Source: an uncultured Prochlorococcus sp. (GTDB taxonomy: Bacteria > Cyanobacteriota > Cyanobacteriia > PCC-6307 > Cyanobiaceae). From it: 64,000 nucleotides of DNA. The stretch covers positions 16,468 to 80,467 of the forward strand of contig CACGER010000003.1 in NCBI GenBank assembly GCA_902572075.1, written 5' to 3'. Under the pieces are notes generated by a model. The model ran no database searches. It had not been told where the DNA came from and saw only the letters and a program-made list of their open reading frames with translations. Positions 27,521-37,465 of this stretch are shown in pieces (positions within the stretch are counted from its first letter, which is position 1; each line of letters opens with the position of its first letter). A program made the translations under genes and the position numbers.

Positions 27521-28078
27521 ATGAATTCAGACCTCACGTCTTTCGATAAAATCGAACAAAAAATTGGCGGATCAAGAAAAATTTCAAATTACATTATTGG
27601 AGGAATGTTAACGATAGGAGGAATTGGGTTCCTTTTGGCCTCTATATCTAGCTACACAGGAAGGGATTTATTACCTTTAGGAAATCCTTCAACTTTATTG
27701 TTTATCCCTCAAGGAATAATAATGGGAGCATACGGAGTAATAGCCAATTTATTAAATTTTTACTTGTGGTATTTGGTTTACATAAACTTTGGATCAGGGA
27801 GTAACTATTTTGATAAATCATCAAAATCTGTTGAAATAAAAAGAAAAGGATTATTCAAAAATATTGAAGTTAAATTGAATTTCGATGAAATTAAATCGGT
27901 AAAGTTGGATATTAGTGAAGGATTTAATCCTAGAAGAAGAATTGCTTTAGTACTAAAAGGTAGAAAAAAACCTCTCCCTTTAAGCGGTGCAGGTGAACTG
28001 AAACCACTGCTTCAAGTTGAAGAAGAGGGAGCTCGTCTGGCTAAATTTTTGGATGTTAATTTGGAGGGCTTAAAATAA
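27521..28078 (+). CDS. ycf4: Photosystem I assembly protein Ycf4
   Basis: 185 residues. Two membrane helices (about 22-44 and 62-86) are followed by a soluble domain. GGSRKISNYIIGGMLTIGGI, LPLGNPSTLLFIPQGIIMG and EGFNPRRRIALVLKGRKKPL match Ycf4. It helps build photosystem I on thylakoids. Divergent from psbD. Its stop codon overlaps the likely start of the following PPIase gene. Confidence 0.95.
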   Translation: MNSDLTSFDKIEQKIGGSRKISNYIIGGMLTIGGIGFLLASISSYTGRDLLPLGNPSTLLFIPQGIIMGAYGVIANLLNFYLWYLVYINFGSGSNYFDKSSKSVEIKRKGLFKNIEVKLNFDEIKSVKLDISEGFNPRRRIALVLKGRKKPLPLSGAGELKPLLQVEEEGARLAKFLDVNLEGLK

Positions 28079-28731
28079 AAAAAAAATATCTTATAAGAAC
28101 ATTATCTTTTATACAGTTTTTGTTTTTGTTGCAAGCTTGTAGTTATAAAAATAAGGTTGATTCAAATTATTACTGCAAAAAACTTAAATTTAGTTGTATA
28201 CAGAGTAATAAAATAGTTAATTTTAAAACTTCAAAAGGTGATTTTGAGGTTGAATTATTTGGTAAAGATAACCCAGTCACAGTATCAAACTTTCTTGAAA
28301 ACATAGATAATGATATTTACCTAAATCAAAAATTTTATAAAATAATAATTTATCCCCAAATAAGATTTATACATGGTGGTGTTAATGCAGAAAATAAACT
28401 TTATATTGAACGAAAACAAAACCTGAATAAGACAAGTTCATTAATACCTTTAGAAATAAAATTCAAAGAAGAAATTAATCCAAGATATAATTATCAAATA
28501 AAAAATCCAAATGAAACTAAGAATTTAGTTAATACTTTTGAGAGTGGTTCAATAGCCATGGTTAAAAGCGGTAAGGATAAGTCTTCATCTACTGAATTCT
28601 TTCTTGTAACTAATAAGATCCCAGAACTGGATGGAAGGTATTCGAATTTCGGAAAAATTATTAAAGGATTGGATGTCCTTAAAAAAATAAATAAAGAAGA
28701 CTATATCAAGTCAGTCCAGATATATAATTAA
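28075..28731 (+). CDS. Cyclophilin-type peptidyl-prolyl isomerase, lipoprotein
   Basis: About 218 residues if started at ATA 28075. The cyclophilin core is [36 protein letters not shown] and [20 protein letters not shown]. Upstream of the first usable TTG (28120) the frame encodes [20 protein letters not shown] followed by Cys, a lipoprotein signal with lipobox. That signal needs the longer start. The only candidate start is ATA, overlapping the ycf4 TAA; an ATGA overlap would be expected. It probably assists folding outside the cytoplasm. Confidence 0.8.
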   Translation: MKKKYLIRTLSFIQFLFLLQACSYKNKVDSNYYCKKLKFSCIQSNKIVNFKTSKGDFEVELFGKDNPVTVSNFLENIDNDIYLNQKFYKIIIYPQIRFIHGGVNAENKLYIERKQNLNKTSSLIPLEIKFKEEINPRYNYQIKNPNETKNLVNTFESGSIAMVKSGKDKSSSTEFFLVTNKIPELDGRYSNFGKIIKGLDVLKKINKEDYIKSVQIYN

Positions 28732-29252
28732 ATTTCAAGAGAATATTTGTTTATTTTCAACATTTCTGTATTAACTCCTGAAGAGCGTTTAAGAGCCACT
28801 TTCCCAGTCCTCGCTATTTCAAGGATACCGTATGGCTCGAGTAATTTCTCCAAGGCAACTAACTTCCCAGGATCTCCAACGACTTCGAGAGTTAAGGCCA
28901 TATCTGATACATCAACAACTTTTGCACGGAAAATCTGAACTATATCAAGGATATTACTTCTGGTATCTTCTTTAGATGAAACTTTTAGTAACATCAATTC
29001 CCTTTCAACAGCTGCGAGATTAGTAAAATCTACAACTCCCAGAACATTAAATAACTTATTAAGCTGCTTTGTCATTTGTTGAAGAGTTTCATCATCACCT
29101 TCCACTACCATTGTTAACCTTGAAATTCCTTTAGATTCTGCAGGTCCTACTGCAAGGCTATCTATATTGAATCCCCTTCTAGCAAATAGACCCGAGATTC
29201 TACTCAAGGCTCCCGATTCGTCTTCTACAAGAACTGATAATGTATGTTTCAT
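28728..29252 (-). CDS. ilvH: Acetolactate synthase small (regulatory) subunit
   Basis: 174 residues. The N-terminal ACT domain begins [19 protein letters not shown] and [17 protein letters not shown], the valine-sensing part of IlvH. The C-terminal domain includes [20 protein letters not shown]. It controls the first step of branched-chain amino acid synthesis. Convergent with the PPIase gene, with a 4-base overlap of the 3' ends. Confidence 0.96.
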   Translation of the reverse strand: MKHTLSVLVEDESGALSRISGLFARRGFNIDSLAVGPAESKGISRLTMVVEGDDETLQQMTKQLNKLFNVLGVVDFTNLAAVERELMLLKVSSKEDTRSNILDIVQIFRAKVVDVSDMALTLEVVGDPGKLVALEKLLEPYGILEIARTGKVALKRSSGVNTEMLKINKYSLEI

Positions 29253-29255
29253 ATT

Positions 29256-30200
29256 TTAAAAGATTTTTAAATCTCTAATCCATTCATAAGAGATTCTATT
29301 GAATACTGATGGATCTTCATCATGTATACAATGCCCTGAATTAGATACTATTTTTAATTTTACCCATCTATGGAAATTTGCAATCTTTTTACCAACAAAC
29401 AAAGGTATGAAATTATCTTTTTCTCCCCAAATTAATAAAAAAGGAACTTTTTTTGAGGCGCTAAGTTTTCTCAAAAGGTAAGAAGCTTGAAATTTTTCAC
29501 CTCTTGAAGACATTCCAATACACATCGCTCTTAATGATCTAGCTGAAGTTTTCCTTAAAACTGGTTTTGTCACCAAATCTACTAGTTCGCCATCAATATT
29601 GTCTTTTTTGAAATAGGCAGAATTCAATCCCAGCTTTATAACCCCTAATTTTGTTATTAAAAATAAAATAATCTCTAAAGGGAAAAATATAAAAAATATT
29701 GTTACTAGTCCATCTTGAAGTTTCTTTAATGGTGACTTTTTTGTTGTTGACTTTTTGTTTTCTTGGATTTGATCTGGCAGAGGCGATGCAATAACTGTTG
29801 CAATCTGATCATCAAATGAAACAGCACATGTTAATGCCACCAATGATCCGAGGGAATTGCCAATAAGAATTACCTTCCCAGAATTCTTTGGTCTTATTAC
29901 TTGTGAAATAAAGTCTTTAACTTGATTACACCAAATCTTATTATTTAATTTTCCAATTTGTCTTATCCCAGGTTGATCTGAATCTCCAAATCCTATTAAA
30001 TCCAAAGAATATGAGGCACAATTCCTTTTCGCAAAATATTCTATATTGTTCCTCCAATGTTTTCGACTGGCGCCAAAGCCGTGAAGAAAGATTATTGGAA
30101 TTTCATTATCTTCGCCTGAAACACTCCAACAAACTTTAAAACCATTCCAATTCCAGAAATTAGGAATATTAATATTTTCTTCTTCAAAATTATTATTCAT
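29256..30200 (-). CDS. Alpha/beta hydrolase
   Basis: 314 residues. IIFLHGFGASRKHWRNNIEY is the oxyanion-hole HGFG region, LIGNSLGSLVAL the GxSxG nucleophile elbow, and SNSGHCIHDEDP holds the catalytic histidine. Substrate unknown. It ends 3 bases before the ilvH start on the same strand and may be cotranscribed. Confidence 0.9.
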   Translation of the reverse strand: MNNNFEEENINIPNFWNWNGFKVCWSVSGEDNEIPIIFLHGFGASRKHWRNNIEYFAKRNCASYSLDLIGFGDSDQPGIRQIGKLNNKIWCNQVKDFISQVIRPKNSGKVILIGNSLGSLVALTCAVSFDDQIATVIASPLPDQIQENKKSTTKKSPLKKLQDGLVTIFFIFFPLEIILFLITKLGVIKLGLNSAYFKKDNIDGELVDLVTKPVLRKTSARSLRAMCIGMSSRGEKFQASYLLRKLSASKKVPFLLIWGEKDNFIPLFVGKKIANFHRWVKLKIVSNSGHCIHDEDPSVFNRISYEWIRDLKIF

Positions 30201-30286
30201 AAAATTTTCAAGATATTTGCATTATCTCCTTTTTTAACAAATAAATGTATATTGAATGTAAATTATAGTAATCATTCGATTTTACT

Positions 30287-30385
30287 ATGGCAAAAGAAAT
30301 TTTTAGTATCGCGGCAGTTTTTTGGATACTGATACCAATAGGATTGGTTGGTGGAGCATTATTATTAAAGTTTCAGGGAGATTGA
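30287..30385 (+). CDS. petM: Cytochrome b6-f complex subunit VII
   Basis: 32 residues: [20 protein letters not shown] and [12 protein letters not shown]. One membrane helix ends in the LKxQG motif of PetM. It is a small subunit of the complex linking photosystems II and I. Located before ycf39. Confidence 0.9.
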
Positions 30386-30443
30386 TTCTCACGAACACAT
30401 CACAAATTGAGTTATTGTCTACAGGTTAAGTAAATCTTAAAAT

Positions 30444-31406
30444 ATGAAGATTCTTTTAGTAGGAGCAACAGGTACACTTGGGAGGCAAATAGCTAAGCAA
30501 GCTATTGAAGATGGACATGAAGTTAGATGCTTTGTAAGAAACCCAAGAAAAGCTTCCTTTCTTCAAGAGTGGGGTTGTGAACTGACAAAAGGAAACTTAT
30601 TGAATTCTTCTGATATTGAATATGCATTGCAAGATATTGAAGTTGTTATTGATGCTGCTACCAGTAAACCAGATGATCCTAGAAGCATTTATGAAATAGA
30701 TTGGGATGGAAAGGTCAATTTGTTCAATGCTTGTGAATCTTTAAATGTAAAAAGAGTAATATTCCTTTCAATTCTTCTAACAGAAAAATTTAGAAATGTT
30801 CCATTAATGGACATTAAATATTGTACTGAAAAACTTCTTGAGAAATCTGATCTAGAATATACAATTTTTAAATGCGCAGCTTTTATGCAAGGAGTTATAA
30901 GTCAATTTGCTATCCCAATTTTAGATAGTCAAGCAGTATGGATGAGTGGAACTCCAACTAAAATCGCATACATGAATACTCAAGACATGGCAAAAGTTAT
31001 TGTCGCAGCAGTTAATAATCCAAAAACTCATAGATTAACATTGCCATTGGTTGGTCCCAAAGCATGGGACTCAAACGAAGTAATATCCTTATGTGAAAAA
31101 TTTAGCGAAAAGAAGGCTAAAATTTTTAGAGTTTCACCTTTTATAATTAGTGCCACTCAGAAAGTAGTTTCTTTTTTCCAAGACTCTTTAAATGTTGCTG
31201 AAAGATTGGCTTTCGCTGAAGTAACTAGTAGTGGTGAATCATTAGATGCTGACATGAGCAAAACTTACGAAATATTGGAACTTAAAAAAGATGATATGAC
31301 CTCTCTTGAGAGTTATATAAAGGAGTACTACCAACAAATACTAAAAAGATTAAGGGAAATGGAAGCAGATCTAAATATTGAGGAAAAAAAGAGACTTCCC
31401 TTTTAG
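30444..31406 (+). CDS. ycf39: Ycf39 / HCF244-like NAD(P)-binding protein
   Basis: 320 residues, atypical short-chain dehydrogenase of the NmrA group. The nucleotide loop is LLVGATGTLGRQIAKQA, and conserved text includes VRNPRKASFLQEWGCELTKG and LPLMDIKYCTEKLLE-like sequence. Ycf39 binds Hlip proteins and helps insert chlorophyll during photosystem II assembly. The window also carries four hli genes. Follows petM. Confidence 0.9.
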   Translation: MKILLVGATGTLGRQIAKQAIEDGHEVRCFVRNPRKASFLQEWGCELTKGNLLNSSDIEYALQDIEVVIDAATSKPDDPRSIYEIDWDGKVNLFNACESLNVKRVIFLSILLTEKFRNVPLMDIKYCTEKLLEKSDLEYTIFKCAAFMQGVISQFAIPILDSQAVWMSGTPTKIAYMNTQDMAKVIVAAVNNPKTHRLTLPLVGPKAWDSNEVISLCEKFSEKKAKIFRVSPFIISATQKVVSFFQDSLNVAERLAFAEVTSSGESLDADMSKTYEILELKKDDMTSLESYIKEYYQQILKRLREMEADLNIEEKKRLPF

Positions 31407-31460
31407 TATTGCAATTTTTGACTAATGTAGTATATTTGTACTATAAAAAATTAATTGATT

Positions 31461-31673
31461 ATGTCCGTTTCTAAAACTAAAAATCTTGAAAGAAAACTAG
31501 ATAATTTTGCAAAAGAAGCAAGAAATGAATTGAATAATGTTTGCGGATCTTCATTGTGGGAAAGCCTTGGGTTTCTTTTTTTTGATCAATTAGAAGATTC
31601 TGAAAAAATTGCGAAAGCAAATTTTTACTATGGTCAACTTCAAATAATTAATGAAATTAAATTTTCAATTTGA
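31461..31673 (+). CDS. Conserved hypothetical protein
   Basis: 70 residues from ATG 31461; a TTG two codons upstream is less likely. It is helical and soluble, with SVSKTKNLERKLDNFAKEAR and SSLWESLGFLFFDQLEDSEK. No known domain. Confidence 0.6.
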   Translation: MSVSKTKNLERKLDNFAKEARNELNNVCGSSLWESLGFLFFDQLEDSEKIAKANFYYGQLQIINEIKFSI

Positions 31674-31765
31674 ATTGAATTTCATTTTTTTACGTATGTA
31701 ATTTTTCTTAAATTAATTTTGGCCAATCTTTTTCTGATAATATGAACATAGTAAAAGATTAATTA

Positions 31766-32032
31766 ATGATTGAAACTTCAGGTGTAATAGAAAAAGAGCA
31801 GGGAAATGGATTTTATTTGGTTACCTTAGAAAAACCTGAAGGACATCAATGTTTATGTAGAGCTGCCGGTAAATTGACTAAATTTAGAATTAAATTATTA
31901 GCTGGAGACAAAGTGTTAGTTGAGATAAGTCCCTATGATCTTTCTAGAGGGAGGATAACTTACAGAGAGAGAAATGCAGGTAACGCTAAACCTACTACTA
32001 ACAAAAATAATCCAAAGAGGAATAATAAGTAA
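31766..32032 (+). CDS. infA: Translation initiation factor IF-1 family protein
   Basis: 88 residues. An S1-like OB fold is shown by VIEKEQGNGFYLVTLEKPEG, LTKFRIKLLAGDKVLVEISP and YDLSRGRITYR. It has a basic C-terminal extension of about 17 residues. In this plastid-like context it could be a second IF-1 paralogue; I cannot tell whether another copy exists elsewhere. Convergent with the NTRC gene. Confidence 0.9.
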   Translation: MIETSGVIEKEQGNGFYLVTLEKPEGHQCLCRAAGKLTKFRIKLLAGDKVLVEISPYDLSRGRITYRERNAGNAKPTTNKNNPKRNNK

Positions 32033-32041
32033 ACAGTTACT

Positions 32042-33418
32042 TTAGATAATATTCTTTATTGCTTCTTTAAACTCACTTCTTTGTTTAACACCTTGCCATT
32101 GTTTTTTTAAGAGTTTTTCTTTAAATAGTTGAACTGTTGGTGTGCCGTTAATTCCAGCCTGTTTTGCAATATCTTGATCTTTATCAATATCTATTTCAAC
32201 GCCAAGGACTGCACCATTAAGTTCTTTAATTATTCTTTTTAACTGAGGTTTCAAAACATGACATGGTCCGCAGCTTGGTGAACTAAAAATTACTAAGATT
32301 GGTTTTTTACTCTCATGATAAAGTTTCCTTAATGCATAACTTCCTTTTTGCCATTCAGAGTTTGAATCGAAGGTAACTTCATTAACTTCTTCTTCATTAA
32401 AATCTGATGAATTAAGTTTTTTTTCTGGTTCGGGTGTTTCTCTGACTATAGTTTTTGCTAAGTTTTTCTCTGCTAACCACCTTTCGGTAGCTAATGCTGC
32501 CATGCATCCAGTCCCTGCAGCGGTAACTCCTTGCCTCCACTCAGAATCAACAACATCACCTGCTGCGAAGATGCCTTCAATAGATGTTTCTGGCCTTCCT
32601 GATTTGCAAGCAATGTATCCTTTATTATCTAAATCAATTTTATTGCCTAAGAAGTTCGTATTTGGTGTGTGACCTATGGCGTAAAACAGACCTTTAATAT
32701 TGATTTCCCCTTTACCTTCGTGAGAGTGAATAGTTTCTATTCTTTCAAGCCATTCAGAACCATCAGCTTTATCAACTTTTGTATTCCAATGAATTTCTAT
32801 CTTTGGGTTAGCTTTTACTCTATCTACCATTGCTGCGCTAGCCCTTAATTTTTCTGATCGAACAATCAAATGCACTTTGCTTCCATACTTTGTGAGATAT
32901 GCTGCTTCTTCACATGCAGAGTCGCCCCCGCCAACAACAGCTAATTCTTCATCTCTAAATTGAGGGGTCGCTCCATCACAAATTGCACAAGCGCTTATTC
33001 CTTTACTCCAGAATTTATCTTCATTTATCACGCCTAATCTATTTGCACTTGCTCCAGTTGCAATAATAATTGAGTTAGATTTTATAGTTCCTTCTAAAGT
33101 TTTTAATTCAAAGGGATGTGAGTCGGTATTAATCGAGACTACATCACTTTCGTATAAATTAGTGCCCCATCTTTCTGCTTGAGCCTTCATTAGGTCCATC
33201 AATTCAGGACCCATTACTCCATCTGGAAAACCTGGATAATTTTCAACAAATGTTGTAGTCATTAATTGCCCACCTGGAATTCCACCAGAATTAAATCCTG
33301 TTACAAGTAATGGTTGAAGATTTGCTCGTGCGGCATATATTGCAGCAGTGTAACCAGCAGGACCAGACCCTATAATTACAACATTTTCTACATTTGTAAT
33401 CTTCTCTTTATTTTCCAT
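32042..33418 (-). CDS. trxB: NADPH-thioredoxin reductase with fused thioredoxin (NTRC type)
   Basis: 458 residues. The reductase part has the FAD loop IIGSGPAGYTAAIYAARA, the redox pair CAIC near residue 143 and the NADPH loop VVGGGDSACEEA. A linker (about 325-345) leads to a thioredoxin domain with SSPSCGPCHVLKPQL. This fusion is the NTRC layout known from chloroplasts and cyanobacteria, where it reduces 2-Cys peroxiredoxins and biosynthetic enzymes using NADPH. Confidence 0.93.
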   Translation of the reverse strand: MENKEKITNVENVVIIGSGPAGYTAAIYAARANLQPLLVTGFNSGGIPGGQLMTTTFVENYPGFPDGVMGPELMDLMKAQAERWGTNLYESDVVSINTDSHPFELKTLEGTIKSNSIIIATGASANRLGVINEDKFWSKGISACAICDGATPQFRDEELAVVGGGDSACEEAAYLTKYGSKVHLIVRSEKLRASAAMVDRVKANPKIEIHWNTKVDKADGSEWLERIETIHSHEGKGEINIKGLFYAIGHTPNTNFLGNKIDLDNKGYIACKSGRPETSIEGIFAAGDVVDSEWRQGVTAAGTGCMAALATERWLAEKNLAKTIVRETPEPEKKLNSSDFNEEEVNEVTFDSNSEWQKGSYALRKLYHESKKPILVIFSSPSCGPCHVLKPQLKRIIKELNGAVLGVEIDIDKDQDIAKQAGINGTPTVQLFKEKLLKKQWQGVKQRSEFKEAIKNII

Positions 33419-33496
33419 TTATTTGCTAATTTCACTTCTTATAATAATAAACAAACCCAAATAATGTAGGACGGGTTTCACTCGATCGTTTGTTAT

Positions 33497-33721
33497 TTAA
33501 TCGTTGATTTTTTGGTCTAATAACTTTTTTAACTCCTTTGGGAAGTTTAAAACAGAATCTTTTAAATTTTCGTTCTTTTCTCCAATATGTAATATCCACT
33601 CTCTAAATTCTTCTGCGATGGCATAACTGTCTTCATACCTTTCTAAAGTGTCCATTGCAGAAATCCTGTTGGTAGCCCAACAAGTTGCTATGTCGATCCT
33701 TTTTCTAAGGAAATTGTCCAT
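33497..33721 (-). CDS. Conserved hypothetical protein
   Basis: 74 residues, helical and charged, with DNFLRKRIDIATCWATNRIS. No domain recognised. Same strand as the NTRC gene, 78 bases upstream of it. Confidence 0.6.
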   Translation of the reverse strand: MDNFLRKRIDIATCWATNRISAMDTLERYEDSYAIAEEFREWILHIGEKNENLKDSVLNFPKELKKLLDQKIND

Positions 33722-33874
33722 TTAATTTTTTAAGTTGTATATAGATAAACACATCAGATAACCTCCATATTGTCTAATAAGTTACAACTTAGTACTTCCA
33801 AACAATAATTTAATCTTTAATTTATATTTGAGCCAATTTTTGGATGAATTATAAAAAAATATAAAGAAATAGAG

Positions 33875-34453
33875 TTAGACTGCCTCGCTGTGATTTGCAA
33901 GTAGCCTCTCAACTTCCTCAAAACCCTCTTTAGCTGAATTTATTGCAAGTTCCTCGCTAACTTTTTCTTCTGATATTAATTTTGTGGATATTTTCTTTAA
34001 AAGAGTTTCTTTCTTTTCTCTTAGGGAACTAACAATTTCTTCTTCAATGATAGATTTTATTGCTTTAGAAATTATTTTTTTATCATTTGCTTCCTCGAAT
34101 GTGCCTTGAACTAATTCCTGAATAAATAATCGATGAACCTCACTACTCCTTAGAAAGCTTTCTGTGGCATTAATAATTCCTTCAACAAGAGCTTCATCAG
34201 GTTCAGAATCATTTTCTGCCAGCTTAAATTCCCAATCTAAATGTCTTCTTTGCCAACCTGCCGAGTGGAGACTGGGCATGACTGTCTGTGAATAAGTATC
34301 AACTGACATTTCATAAATTCTCTCTGCTAATTTCTCGCACCAGTCTTTACCATGCTTTTCTAGATTTCTCTGCATAGCTTGCCTTGGAACTGCATGACCA
34401 CCATGATGACTGTGGCAGACTCCATCAGGACATTCGATTGCTTTTATACTCAT
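33875..34453 (-). CDS. Conserved hypothetical protein (picocyanobacterial)
   Basis: 192 residues, soluble. The N-terminus is rich in Cys and His (IECPDGVCHSHHGGHAVPRQ), which suggests metal binding; the rest is mainly helical and charged. Divergent from pntA. No named family recognised. Confidence 0.65.
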   Translation of the reverse strand: MSIKAIECPDGVCHSHHGGHAVPRQAMQRNLEKHGKDWCEKLAERIYEMSVDTYSQTVMPSLHSAGWQRRHLDWEFKLAENDSEPDEALVEGIINATESFLRSSEVHRLFIQELVQGTFEEANDKKIISKAIKSIIEEEIVSSLREKKETLLKKISTKLISEEKVSEELAINSAKEGFEEVERLLANHSEAV

Positions 34454-34580
34454 TGGATTATTTAATGCTTATATATTCTAGATAGCTATTTTTTGTAGAA
34501 AAGAAAATATATTTTTAACAAAAATCCAAGACTTTTGACTTTCTTCAATTTATATTTAGTATGTTAAAAAAATAAATAAA

Positions 34581-35711
34581 TTGACAAAGATACTTATTCC
34601 TTCCGAAACAAGCTCTGGTGAAAGGAGAGTTTCAGCTACACCAGAAGCGGTAAAGAAATTAAAAAGCCTTGGATGTGATGTTTATATTGAAAGTTCAGCA
34701 GGAAAATTATCAGGATTTAGTGACTTATCATATGAAAAATCAGGCGGAACAATAATAAACAATTTAGATCAGAAAATTTGGGGTGAAGCGGACTTAATAT
34801 TTTGTGTGCAAACTCCATCAGAGGATAATTTAATTAAGTTAAAGAAAGGCGCTGTTCTTCTTGGTCTTCTAAACCCATATGGTAATAAAGAGCTTCTTAG
34901 GATTATAAATAGTAATAAGATTTCAGCTTTATCACTAGAGTTGCTTCCGAGGATTAGTAGAGCTCAATCTTCTGATGTTCTCTCTTCACAGGCCAATATC
35001 GCTGGATATAAAGCAGTTCTCTTAGCTGCAAGTGAGTTAGATAGATATTTCCCAATGCTTATGACTGCAGCAGGCACAGTCCAACCTGCCAAAGTAGTGG
35101 TTCTTGGTGGAGGCGTTGCAGGATTGCAGGCAGTTGCGACAGCAAAAAGACTTGGTGCAATAGTATTTGTATCTGATATTAGACCTGCTGTGAAAGAACA
35201 AGTAGAGTCCCTTGGAGCAAGATTTATAGAACTTCCTGAAGTAGACGAAAAACCTGGCGAAGCTGGAGGTTATGCAAAAGCTGTAACACCTGAATTCCTT
35301 TCAAAACAGAAGGCAACTTTAACTAAATATTTATCTGAAGCTGATGTTGCTATATGTACTGCACAAGTTCTTGGTAAAAAGGCCCCTGTTTTAATTGACT
35401 CTCCCATGATTGAAAAAATGAGACCTGGTGCTGTAGTCATTGACTTAGCAGTTTCTCAGGGAGGGAACTGCGAAGGATCAAAATCAAATGAAACTATTAT
35501 CAAAGATGGGGTAAAACTTATTGGAGCTGGCGAATTGCCCTCATCAGTTCCTTATGATGCAAGTTCACTTTATGCTAAGAACTTAACATCTTTGATTACA
35601 CCATTTATAAAAGATGGTGTAATTAAATTAAATAAAGAGGATGAACTCATTTCTGGATGTTTATTAAGCGACGAAGGAGTTGTTCTTCAAAATAAAGTTT
35701 TTGAAAATTGA
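34581..35711 (+). CDS. pntA: Proton-translocating transhydrogenase, alpha subunit N-domain
   Basis: 376 residues from TTG; no better start is in frame. TKILIPSETSSGERRVSATP and the NAD-binding region with VVLGGGVAGLQAVATAKRLG are diagnostic. It forms domain I, which binds NAD(H). With the two following genes it makes a three-part transhydrogenase that exchanges hydride between NADH and NADP using the proton gradient. Confidence 0.95.
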   Translation: MTKILIPSETSSGERRVSATPEAVKKLKSLGCDVYIESSAGKLSGFSDLSYEKSGGTIINNLDQKIWGEADLIFCVQTPSEDNLIKLKKGAVLLGLLNPYGNKELLRIINSNKISALSLELLPRISRAQSSDVLSSQANIAGYKAVLLAASELDRYFPMLMTAAGTVQPAKVVVLGGGVAGLQAVATAKRLGAIVFVSDIRPAVKEQVESLGARFIELPEVDEKPGEAGGYAKAVTPEFLSKQKATLTKYLSEADVAICTAQVLGKKAPVLIDSPMIEKMRPGAVVIDLAVSQGGNCEGSKSNETIIKDGVKLIGAGELPSSVPYDASSLYAKNLTSLITPFIKDGVIKLNKEDELISGCLLSDEGVVLQNKVFEN

Positions 35712-35723
35712 GGTTTTAAAATT

Positions 35724-36017
35724 ATGTCTTTTATAAGTCTTCTTTGGGTTCTTTTACTTGGTAGTTTATTAGGCCTCGAGTTAATTGGAAAAGTTCCTCC
35801 TACTCTTCACACACCTTTAATGAGTGGAGCAAATGCAATTTCAGGAATAACAATGCTTGCAGCCTTGACTTTAATTGTAAAAGCAGAAGGTAACGTACCA
35901 CTTTTAATCATTGGTTCAGTTTCTCTTGGATTTGCTCTTTTCAACGTTGTAGGCGGTTTCTTTGTAACTGATCGAATGCTCGCGATGTTTAGTCGTAAAC
36001 CATCAAATAAGAAGTAA
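35724..36017 (+). CDS. Transhydrogenase alpha subunit, membrane part
   Basis: 97 residues, three to four membrane helices (LLWVLLLGSLLGLELIGKVP, THTPLMSGANAISG-like, GFALFNVVGGFFVTDRML). It is the separate alpha-2 (PntA2/PntAB) chain found in cyanobacteria and Rhodospirillum. 12 bases after pntA, 8 before pntB. Confidence 0.93.
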   Translation: MSFISLLWVLLLGSLLGLELIGKVPPTLHTPLMSGANAISGITMLAALTLIVKAEGNVPLLIIGSVSLGFALFNVVGGFFVTDRMLAMFSRKPSNKK

Positions 36018-36025
36018 TTTTCAAC

Positions 36026-37465
36026 ATGAATCTACCTGTAATCATTAAATTCGTTATTGACCTTCTAGCAGTACTTTTACTGGCTTTGGGAATAAAAGGA
36101 TTGTCAAAAGTAAAATCAGCAAGGGATGCCAATAGATTAGCTGCATTTGCAATGTCGCTATCAGTAGTAGGATTACTTTCTTACTATTTGGGCACTTCCG
36201 GCATAGCTATTCAGTCTTGGATTTGGATAATAATAGGATCAATCATAGGTAGTTTATTCGGAGCAATACTTGCAAAAAAAGTACCTATGACCTCTATGCC
36301 TGAAACAGTGGCTTTGTTCAATGGTTGTGGAGGTATGTCATCACTTTTAGTGGCCTTAGGGGTAGCTATTTTTCCTATATCTGGTGGCCAAGAAAATTTA
36401 GATTTTTTTAAGTCATTGATTAACGAAGTTTCAATATCTGTTTCTATATTTGTTGGTGCGATAACTTTCACAGGTTCCATTGTGGCGATGGCAAAGTTAC
36501 AGGGTTGGTTGTCAACTCCAGGATGGACTCAGAGCAAAGTTAGACATTTTGTAAATATTGTTTTTGCAGTTGCTTCCTTGATAGCCTTTTTTGATTTGAT
36601 AAACGGCAATACAAGTTCTATTTGGCTTTTAGTTATAGTTTCTTCTTTATTAGGTATTGGAGTTACTTTACCAATTGGTGGAGCTGATATGCCAGTTGTT
36701 ATATCTTTATTAAATAGCTATTCAGGGATTGCAGCAGCAGCAGCAGGTTTCGTTGTAGATAGTCAGCTTTTGATAGTAGCAGGCGCAATGGTTGGAGCAG
36801 CAGGCCTAATACTTACTCAAGTAATGTGCAAGGGTATGAATAGATCATTGGTCTCAGTTCTTTTTGGAGGATCTTTATCTGCACAAAGTACAGCCTCTAC
36901 TGGTTCAGGAGAATATACAAATATAACTTCTTGCAGTGTTGAAGAATGTGCATTGACTTTAGAGGCTGCCAACAAGGTAATTATTGTTCCTGGTTATGGT
37001 TTAGCGGTAGCTCAAGCTCAACATACTTTAAGGGAAGTGACAAAAAAACTAGAGCAAAATGGTATTGAAGTTGTTTACGCAATTCATCCTGTAGCAGGGA
37101 GGATGCCTGGACATATGAATGTACTTTTAGCAGAAGCAGATGTTCCTTACGAACAACTTAAAGAGATGGACGTTGTTAATCCTGATTTTCCAGCAACGGA
37201 TGTTGTTTTAGTTTTAGGAGCAAATGATGTCGTTAACCCTCAAGCTAAAAATGATAGCTCATCTCCTTTATATGGCATGCCAGTTCTTGATGTGCAGGAA
37301 GCAAGAACGGTATTTGTAATTAAACGTGGTATGAGTGCAGGTTACTCCGGAATAAAAAATGATTTATTTGATCTGCCAAATACCTCAATGGTTTTTGGTG
37401 ATGCAAAAAAGGTACTGAATGATTTGATTGGAGAATTAAAGGATCTTGGAGTTGGGGAGAAATAA
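36026..37465 (+). CDS. pntB: Transhydrogenase beta subunit
   Basis: 479 residues. About nine membrane helices are followed by the NADP-binding domain III with VPGYGLAVAQAQHTLREVTK, HPVAGRMPGHMNVLLAEADV and VLGANDVVNPQAK. Completes the pntA-pntA2-pntB operon. Confidence 0.96.
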   Translation: MNLPVIIKFVIDLLAVLLLALGIKGLSKVKSARDANRLAAFAMSLSVVGLLSYYLGTSGIAIQSWIWIIIGSIIGSLFGAILAKKVPMTSMPETVALFNGCGGMSSLLVALGVAIFPISGGQENLDFFKSLINEVSISVSIFVGAITFTGSIVAMAKLQGWLSTPGWTQSKVRHFVNIVFAVASLIAFFDLINGNTSSIWLLVIVSSLLGIGVTLPIGGADMPVVISLLNSYSGIAAAAAGFVVDSQLLIVAGAMVGAAGLILTQVMCKGMNRSLVSVLFGGSLSAQSTASTGSGEYTNITSCSVEECALTLEAANKVIIVPGYGLAVAQAQHTLREVTKKLEQNGIEVVYAIHPVAGRMPGHMNVLLAEADVPYEQLKEMDVVNPDFPATDVVLVLGANDVVNPQAKNDSSSPLYGMPVLDVQEARTVFVIKRGMSAGYSGIKNDLFDLPNTSMVFGDAKKVLNDLIGELKDLGVGEK

